This document shows positions 8,347 to 12,724 of a stretch of 12,724 bases of DNA, piece after piece. Every line of letters begins with the position of its first letter. Position 1 is the first letter of the stretch. The DNA is from CAMQVM01 sp044433405 (GTDB lineage Bacteria; Bacteroidota; Bacteroidia; Bacteroidales; Rikenellaceae), in contig JAWXTQ010000053.1 in the NCBI GenBank assembly GCA_044433405.1, forward strand, positions 1-12,724. Reading direction: 5' to 3'. The notes under the pieces are model-generated. The model was not told the origin of the DNA and made no database searches. It saw nothing but the letters and a program-made list of their open reading frames with translations. Both the position numbers and the translations under genes were made by a program.

Positions 8347-9705
8347 TTAATTTATATTTTCTCTATTTATTGCTCTTTCTAATATTGTAAGCGACTCATC
8401 TAATTGCTCTTGTGTTATTATAAGTGGAGGAGCTAAAGTTATCACCGAACCAGAAGAGAGTTTAAAGCTTAAACCATCTTTGAGGCAGCTATAAAATATT
8501 CTTGAAGCTTTGTCATTATCACCCTCTCTACTCACTCTATCTTTTACTATCTCAACACCCCAATGCATTCCGATACCTCTAACATCTCCTATTGAGTCAA
8601 ATTTATCTTTCATCGCTTCAAGGCGACTCTTCATGTAGCTACTCTTTTTGCTACATATGTTTAGAATATCAAACTCCTCGATATAGTCTAGTGAGGCAAG
8701 CGTAGCTTGTGCAGCTACAGGATTTTTCTCAAATGTGTAGTGCCCTAAAGCTACATCTTCTGCTACATCAAGTCGCGCATCTGCTATTACGGCAGAAAAA
8801 GGAACAACTCCTGCGGCCAACCCTTTGCCAAGCACTATCATGTCGGGCTCAACATCGAAATTCTCGGTTGCAAACAGTTTTCCTGTTCGCCCCATCGAAG
8901 TGGGAACTTCATCAAAAATCAACAACACCCCATTTGCGCTACACACTCTTTTTACTTCACTCCAAAAACCTTTTGACGGAACATGCACACTTGTGCTGCG
9001 TATAGGCTCAGCAATTAACGCTGCGATATCGCCCTCTTTCTCTATTTTATAGCGAATTGTATCTAGCAATATCTCCTCGCAGTTTGGATATTTACCTATA
9101 CCCATAAATCCGCGATATGTATCAAGTGCAGGAACGTGAATAGCTCCTGGCACTAAAGGACCAATTCCGTTACGGAAAAGTTGCTCTCCTCCTATAGATA
9201 TAGAATCTATATTTGCACCGTGAAATGAATCATACATTGATATGGTTTTATAACGAGAAGTATAAACTCTTGCTATTTTTAGAGCAACACTTATAGATGA
9301 TGCCCCACCAGTAGTAAATAACACTCTACTATTTTTGATTGGAGATAGATCGGTTAGACGCTTAGCACATTCAGCAGCTATTTTGTTTGCATAACGTCGT
9401 GGAGAAAATGAGAGAGTATTCATCTGGCGTTGTACTCTATCTATTATATAACGGTTATTATAACCCAACTGATGAACGCTATTTCCGTGAAAGTCAAAAT
9501 ATCTTTTTCCTGCATCATCGACAATAAAAACACCATCACATTCAGCTATACTATTCATACATGGAGTCGATAGCGATTGTTTTAGGAAGTATTTGGCATC
9601 TTCATTTAAAATATCGAGCGTACTATCACACAGCAAAGAGTTCCACTCTTGTCTCTCTTTGGTTGTGTTGGTATCGCCTTCTATTCTTAATGCTTGTTCG
9701 TTCAT
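8347..9705 (-). CDS. pbfA: PLP-dependent class III aminotransferase-fold enzyme, probable (R)-1-hydroxy-2-aminoethylphosphonate ammonia-lyase
   Basis: I choose ATG 9705 (452 aa) over the in-frame TTG at 9729, because that TTG overlaps the -7 promoter box. The fold is class III aminotransferase: the PLP phosphate loop GGASS (133-137), SFHG (160-163), the PLP-nitrogen Asp in IFDEVPTSMGRTGK (D265), and Schiff-base Lys294 in LGKGLAAGVVP. The N-terminal half (EGDTN, EDAKYFLKQSLSTPC, DFHGNSVHQLGY, SFSPRRY, GIGPLVPG) matches, from memory, the PbfA group. That group eliminates ammonia from (R)-1-hydroxy-2-aminoethylphosphonate to give phosphonoacetaldehyde. Eukaryotic phosphoethanolamine phospho-lyase is a related alternative, and an ordinary aminotransferase cannot be excluded. 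There is no signal peptide, so it is cytoplasmic. The small exported protein gene and susCD follow in the same direction, an unusual partnership. The expected next enzyme (PhnX, or PhnY with PhnA) is not present in the window. Confidence 0.72.
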   Translation of the reverse strand: MNEQALRIEGDTNTTKERQEWNSLLCDSTLDILNEDAKYFLKQSLSTPCMNSIAECDGVFIVDDAGKRYFDFHGNSVHQLGYNNRYIIDRVQRQMNTLSFSPRRYANKIAAECAKRLTDLSPIKNSRVLFTTGGASSISVALKIARVYTSRYKTISMYDSFHGANIDSISIGGEQLFRNGIGPLVPGAIHVPALDTYRGFMGIGKYPNCEEILLDTIRYKIEKEGDIAALIAEPIRSTSVHVPSKGFWSEVKRVCSANGVLLIFDEVPTSMGRTGKLFATENFDVEPDMIVLGKGLAAGVVPFSAVIADARLDVAEDVALGHYTFEKNPVAAQATLASLDYIEEFDILNICSKKSSYMKSRLEAMKDKFDSIGDVRGIGMHWGVEIVKDRVSREGDNDKASRIFYSCLKDGLSFKLSSGSVITLAPPLIITQEQLDESLTILERAINRENIN

Positions 9706-9726
9706 TGTTTCTAAATTTTGTTGCTG

Positions 9727-9757
9727 CAAATTTACTACGCCTTGCTAGGGCTTCAAA
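9727..9757 (-). promoter_or_regulatory. Bacteroides-type sigma(ABfr) promoter for the pbfA-like gene
   Basis: Read on the - strand, TTTG (9757-9754) is followed by exactly 19 nt and then TAAATTTG (9734-9727). This fits the consensus TTTG, 19-21 nt, TAnnTTTG at both boxes. The transcript would start near 9720 and have a leader of only about 15 nt before ATG 9705. This is the only full match I found for the - strand operon, so it is the likely promoter for pbfA, the exported protein, susC and susD. Confidence 0.72.
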
Positions 9758-9841
9758 TTAATTTCTATAATTAAATTTATCTACCATTTACGCTAAACAA
9801 TAAATTAATATTTAGGTCATACCCTATTAATATTATACCAC

Positions 9842-9929
9842 GTAAAATCCACACTCGATTATTTTTTTCTTAACATGCACAATATTTAACTGCTTCGATG
9901 TAAAATTTACATTTCTTAGCATAAGAAAT
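9842..9929. promoter_or_regulatory. Cluster of inverted and direct repeats upstream of the pbfA promoter
   Basis: ATGTAAA-A-TTTACAT (9898-9912) is a perfect 7-1-7 inverted repeat. It shares two bases with a perfect 8-3-8 inverted repeat, ATTTCTTA-GCA-TAAGAAAT (9911-9929). The core GTAAAATnnACA at 9900-9911 recurs as a direct repeat at 9842-9853. The cluster lies 85-200 bp upstream of the promoter, within the 281-bp gap 9730-10010. A hairpin at the 3' end of the regulator mRNA is possible, but no U-tract follows it. Operator function is inferred. Confidence 0.45.
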
Positions 9930-10010
9930 TAAAAAAATGTTAAACAAAACTTTTTGCATAATAAACTGCAATAATGACATATTTTTATATCGCTATTATT
10001 CTGTACACTC

Positions 10011-10901
10011 TTATATATTGATTACTTTTTTCTCGTGTTCTAGCTCCTCAATATCTGCGTCGGGTGATGCCATCGAGAGTGAGCTCAATATATAATCACC
10101 TATCTCACAACTATATGTATAATAACTCTGCTCTTTAGTGTTCAACTCTGCTACCCCTTTCACTTGTAGAGAGAGTTTCTCAAACTCATCAAGCGATATA
10201 TCCTCCTGCTTTACATATACTACTCTTCTTGATAGTGGATTTCTACTATAATCGTGAGAGAGATATACACCTCTAATCATTTTAGGTGAATCAAACATTG
10301 GCAATTGGATATACGCCACCTTTAACCCCATTTGCGAATTTATCTGTTCGTTCAAAAAGATATAACTTATCTGGTGATTGGTAAACATCCCATTTCCCCA
10401 ATAGATTTGATTTTGGGCATTCATGCACGCAATCTTATACATAGCCTCTCCATGTTGCGGCGATATAATCATCATAGGTTCGATTTGCAACGCATCTTTA
10501 TATGCACATCTACTATAACCTAGATAAAAGCCACTATAATCAAAACTATTACTAGCATGCTTTAAAGCCTCGCGCTTCAAATCATCATAAAATAAGCCTC
10601 CTTCAACAAGAGTATTTCCGCTCCTAACTACGCTAACACCATCCAACAATCTCTCTAAATCGGTAATTAAGTCAAAAAATCTTCTTTTTGACACATTATT
10701 AACGTGCGATAGCGACTCTTCAAGCGCATCATTCTGTTCATACCCATTAGCAATATTTTCAATATAGGCAGGGAGTATAGTTTTGTAAAGCGATGACAGA
10801 GCACTTGGCGTGACTTTACAGGTAAGCGAGATATCCTTCATCTTCACACCTTTGTTTCTTAACTCCTTTAATTTTTCGTAGATAATTATTATCTTTTCCA
10901 T
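10011..10901 (-). CDS. Probable helix-turn-helix transcriptional regulator of unrecognised family
   Basis: The 296-residue protein has no signal peptide or membrane segment. Residues about 20-40 (KMKDISLTCKVTPSALSSLY) have the spacing of a DNA-binding helix-turn-helix. A long helical linker follows (about 45-90). The C-terminal region of some 150 residues begins SNSFDYSGFYLGYSRCAYKD and is rich in aromatics and beta strands, consistent with a ligand-sensing domain. I cannot assign it to a classical family such as LacI, GntR or AraC, although I have the impression that similar proteins recur in Bacteroidetes. It is transcribed in the same direction as the pbfA-susCD genes and divergently from the phosphatase-superfamily lipoprotein. 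It is therefore placed to control both, perhaps through the repeats in the flanking gaps. No promoter matching the Bacteroides consensus was found ahead of it. Confidence 0.6.
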   Translation of the reverse strand: MEKIIIIYEKLKELRNKGVKMKDISLTCKVTPSALSSLYKTILPAYIENIANGYEQNDALEESLSHVNNVSKRRFFDLITDLERLLDGVSVVRSGNTLVEGGLFYDDLKREALKHASNSFDYSGFYLGYSRCAYKDALQIEPMMIISPQHGEAMYKIACMNAQNQIYWGNGMFTNHQISYIFLNEQINSQMGLKVAYIQLPMFDSPKMIRGVYLSHDYSRNPLSRRVVYVKQEDISLDEFEKLSLQVKGVAELNTKEQSYYTYSCEIGDYILSSLSMASPDADIEELEHEKKVINI

Positions 10902-10943
10902 AAAAAATATATTATTAAATAAAATGCAATATTAATATTTTAT

Positions 10944-11050
10944 GGTTAACCCAACATTAACCTAAAATTAAATATATGTTAAGAGAAGAAATAGTGTATT
11001 CTATGGCATACAATAAGAATTTAATTGAAATTTTTTAACATAAAGTTAAC
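10944..11050. promoter_or_regulatory. Cluster of TTAAC/GTTAA half-sites in the divergent promoter region
   Basis: The gap 10902-11179 contains GGTTAA-N7-TTAACC (10944-10962), GTTAA (10978-10982) and TTAAC-ATAAA-GTTAA (11035-11049): five half-sites within about 110 bp, two pairs of them palindromic. The second palindrome is 35 bp upstream of the -7 box at 11084. The same half-site occurs at 9870, 9886 and 9939 before the pbfA promoter. The DNA is very AT-rich, so part of this may be chance. An operator for the adjacent regulator is the natural reading. Confidence 0.4.
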
Positions 11051-11057
11051 TAAATAT

Positions 11058-11091
11058 ATTGCTATACTCAGAAAAAATAGAAGTAGTTTTG
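11058..11091 (+). promoter_or_regulatory. Bacteroides-type promoter for the phosphatase-superfamily lipoprotein
   Basis: TAGTTTTG (11084-11091) fits the TAnnTTTG -7 box. ATTG (11058-11061) is a three-of-four match to the TTTG -33 box with a 22-nt spacer, slightly long. Transcription would begin near 11096 and leave a leader of about 85 nt before ATG 11180. Confidence 0.55.
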
Positions 11092-11179
11092 CAGCGTGAT
11101 TTAGATACGTTTTATCATTAAGAAAGGTTCGTGACAAAGCGTATAAAATAGTATGAACCTACATTTAAAATTTATATTT

Positions 11180-12154
11180 ATGAGAAAAAGTATTGTATCG
11201 TTAGCCGTTTGTGCACTAATGATTTCAAGCTGCACTTGCAACAATGAGAGCAACACAGCAAAACACCCAACTGGGATTGAACATGTTATTGTAATTGGCA
11301 TTGACGGTTTAAACTCGGCAGGACTAGAGAATTCAATTACTCCTAATATGGATCGCATGATTAGTGGCGGAGCATATTGCGATGCTGTAAGAAATGTATT
11401 TCCAATCTCTAGCTCACCAAACTGGGCAACACTGCTTTCAGGCGTTGGAACTGAAGCACATGGAGTAATTTCAAACGGTTGGTATGCCGATAGTGCAAGC
11501 TACGAACCACTTTGCAAAAATGAGCAAAACCGCTTTCCTACCATCTTTAGCGTAATCAGAGCTCAACAACCAGAAGCTGAACTAGGTGCAATTTATGACT
11601 GGAACGACTTCTATCGCCTATTTGAACGCGAATTAGTAAACAAAGATTTTAGCATATCTCCTGAAAGAGAGACTACAAAAGCGATAGTTGAGTATATTAA
11701 AGAGAAAAAACCAACACTTCTTTTCACTCAGTTAGACAATGTTGACCATTGCGGACACACATACGGATGGATGAGCCAAGGTTACTACGATGGCATCACT
11801 GCTGTTGACTCATTAGTTGGCGACATTCTTACATCTATCGAAGATGCTGGTATAGCTGAAAAAACATTGGTAATTCTTGTTGCTGACCATGGTGGTAAAG
11901 GAACTACTCACGGCAGCAGCTACGATAGCGAAGAGCTAGCAGTTCCAATCATTCTTTATGGCAAAGGTGTTAAAAAAGGTTACAAAGCAGCCACTGCAAT
12001 CTACACTATGGACTGTGCTCCAACAATCACATTCGCACTAGGCCTAGAGGATTTCTCAGGCTGGAGAGGAAGAGCAATCTCTGAAGCATTTGAAGGCTTT
12101 AGCTCAGCAAAAGATATCGTTAACGTTAGATACCTAGACAAGAGTGAATTCTAA
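11180..12154 (+). CDS. Alkaline phosphatase/NPP-superfamily phosphodiesterase lipoprotein
   Basis: I place the start at ATG 11180 (324 aa), not the in-frame ATG at 11153, because it gives a proper lipoprotein signal: MRK, a hydrophobic core, and the lipobox ISSC with Cys18. The enzyme should sit in the outer envelope. It carries the two-metal site of type I phosphodiesterase/nucleotide pyrophosphatase enzymes: D42 in IGIDGLN, D189 and H193 in DHCGH, D236-H237 in ADHGG, and H244 in TTHG. The nucleophile position aligns with S78 in SSSPNWATLLSG, where classical NPPs have Thr. The family hydrolyses phosphodiesters, phosphomonoesters and phosphonate esters, and also includes phosphonoacetate hydrolase (PhnA). 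Substrate cannot be assigned from motifs. It is divergent from the regulator and near a PbfA-like gene, which suggests release of a phosph(on)ate compound outside the cell. The compact length lacks the large insert of eukaryotic NPPs. Confidence 0.85.
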   Translation: MRKSIVSLAVCALMISSCTCNNESNTAKHPTGIEHVIVIGIDGLNSAGLENSITPNMDRMISGGAYCDAVRNVFPISSSPNWATLLSGVGTEAHGVISNGWYADSASYEPLCKNEQNRFPTIFSVIRAQQPEAELGAIYDWNDFYRLFERELVNKDFSISPERETTKAIVEYIKEKKPTLLFTQLDNVDHCGHTYGWMSQGYYDGITAVDSLVGDILTSIEDAGIAEKTLVILVADHGGKGTTHGSSYDSEELAVPIILYGKGVKKGYKAATAIYTMDCAPTITFALGLEDFSGWRGRAISEAFEGFSSAKDIVNVRYLDKSEF

Positions 12155-12205
12155 ACATTAGAATTTAAACATAGAAAAGTTCTACTTATTTTAGAAGGAC
12201 TTTCA

Positions 12206-12268
12206 CCGCATGAGCTATACTCATAAAACACTGATTACACATAAGGTATAGCTATATGCGGAATTTTT
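12206..12268 (+). terminator. Probable terminator hairpin after the phosphatase-superfamily gene
   Basis: CCGCAT-GA-GCTATAC (12206-12220) pairs with GTATAGC-TAT-ATGCGG (12246-12261), giving 13 bp interrupted by a small internal loop, followed by AATTTTT (12262-12268). The apical loop of 25 nt is large for an intrinsic terminator. It begins about 50 bp after the stop at 12154. A weaker 8-bp hairpin (AAAGTTCT with AGGACTTT) lies just before it, within about 12176-12203. Confidence 0.55.
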
Positions 12269-12283
12269 CCCAGATACCAATAT

Positions 12284-12353
12284 TTTCAATTATAGAATAT
12301 GGCCGTATTTCATTATATAATATGGCCATATTTCATTATAGAATTTGGCCGAA
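12284..12353. repeat. Three-copy tandem repeat of 23-24 bp with a GGCC core
   Basis: Three units follow each other directly: 12284-12307, 12308-12330 and 12331-12353. Each begins TTTC(A)ATTATA and contains AATATGGCC or AATTTGGCC. The centre of the second unit, AATATGGCCATATT (12319-12332), is a perfect 14-bp palindrome. The array sits 10 bp beyond the stop of the glycosyltransferase-like gene in the convergent gap. There are no unique spacers between units. Confidence 0.8.
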
Positions 12354-12362
12354 GGTTGTTTT

Positions 12363-12724
12363 TTATGCTAATGGTTGTTGCTTATAGTAATCATTAACGT
12401 TTGCTATCTGTATATCATTTTGATTTTGGTCGTTATTAATGCTTGAAAGGGTTGTATCAGCACCTATCTTTACATTTAATATTACGATATCAGAATCTGT
12501 TTTTATCACTCGTCGACCATTCAATTTAACCATTGCATTAAGCCAAACATCATCGGCATGGGGAGTTAATCGCATAAACAACTCTCTATTTAACACATCT
12601 TTATGTAATGAATGTGCAGGAAATAGCGTTCCACCACCTGAACCGAAAAATAGGTCAGAACTCTCAACATCTTCATTAGTTACCACTGGCCAATCTTTAT
12701 AACTAGCTAAGGTGTTATTGTTAG
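12363..12724 (-). CDS. Glycosyltransferase-like protein, C-terminal fragment
   Basis: The frame is open to the right edge, so the start is outside the window; about 119 residues are visible. Beyond the internal GTG at 12686 the frame continues upstream as ASYKDWPV. The visible motifs are YKDWPV, FFGSGGGTLFPAHSLHKDV, ELFMRLTPHADDVWLNAMV and LNGRRVIKT. From memory, YKDW, a Gly-rich 'GGxLyPP' segment and 'ADDVWLxAM' occur in order in a family of cell-surface polysaccharide/LPS glycosyltransferases of Bacteroidetes and other bacteria, where ADD is a conserved acidic site. The last 25 residues (rich in Asn, Gln and Asp) are a non-conserved tail. The gene converges on the phosphatase-superfamily gene and is probably the end of a separate surface-glycan unit. 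The exact sugar specificity cannot be inferred. Confidence 0.62.
   Translation of the reverse strand, partial: NNNTLASYKDWPVVTNEDVESSDLFFGSGGGTLFPAHSLHKDVLNRELFMRLTPHADDVWLNAMVKLNGRRVIKTDSDIVILNVKIGADTTLSSINNDQNQNDIQIANVNDYYKQQPLA

Noticed and set aside
8347..9705. Reading the PLP enzyme as glutamate-1-semialdehyde aminomutase, ornithine aminotransferase or an ordinary omega-aminotransferase.
   Set aside because: The N-terminal blocks (YFLKQSLSTPC, DFHGNSVHQLGY, SFSPRRY) and DEVPTSMGRTGK fit the PbfA-like group better. This remains a memory-based comparison, so the confidence is kept moderate.
12284..12353. GGCC repeats as a CRISPR array.
   Set aside because: The units are directly adjacent with no spacers, and no cas genes are present.
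12439..12702. Open frame on + opposite the glycosyltransferase-like gene.
   Set aside because: The - strand frame carries recognisable motifs (YKDW, ADDVWLNAM) and extends past the window edge; the + frame has none.

Overview
The window is AT-rich DNA from a Bacteroidetes (probably Bacteroidales) genome. The evidence is a SusC/SusD outer-membrane pair, AT-rich sequence rather than strong Shine-Dalgarno sites ahead of most start codons, and two promoters of the Bacteroides type (TTTG, about 20 nt, TAnnTTTG). No tRNA, rRNA, CRISPR array or transposase is visible.

Left region (1-2707, + strand): a defence or accessory segment. It begins with the last part of what looks like a type IIG (Eco57I-like) restriction-modification enzyme. 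Two bases after its stop codon starts an SMC/ABC-type ATPase gene, which is split by a -1 frameshift in a GGGG run just before the Walker A motif. Adding one G would restore a 621-residue protein with a HEPN/DUF4145-like C-terminus. Behind it lie a tiny ORF and what appears to be the detached C-terminal end of an AlbA/COG2865-type ATP-binding regulator. A strong bidirectional terminator at 2876-2909 closes this region.

Central region (2934-10901, - strand, transcribed right to left): an unrecognised helix-turn-helix regulator; a PLP enzyme closely resembling (R)-1-hydroxy-2-aminoethylphosphonate ammonia-lyase (PbfA) with its own consensus promoter; a small exported protein of unknown function; a SusC-like TonB-dependent transporter; and a SusD-like surface lipoprotein. 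A 14-position hairpin lies between the exported protein and susC, and no consensus promoter was found there, so the last four genes may form one operon.

Right region (11180-12724): pointing away from the regulator (+ strand) is a lipoprotein of the alkaline phosphatase/NPP superfamily with a Bacteroides-type promoter. A terminator-like hairpin and a three-copy 23-bp repeat follow. Last comes the C-terminal end of a glycosyltransferase-like gene (- strand) that runs off the window.

Working model (inference): the central and right genes form an unusual SusCD locus without glycoside hydrolases, aimed at a phosphonate or phosphoester. The surface or periplasmic lipoprotein would cleave a phosph(on)ate ester, SusCD would import the product, and the PbfA-like enzyme would deaminate it in the cytoplasm under control of the adjacent regulator. 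The C-P bond-cleaving enzyme expected after PbfA (for example PhnX) is not in the window.
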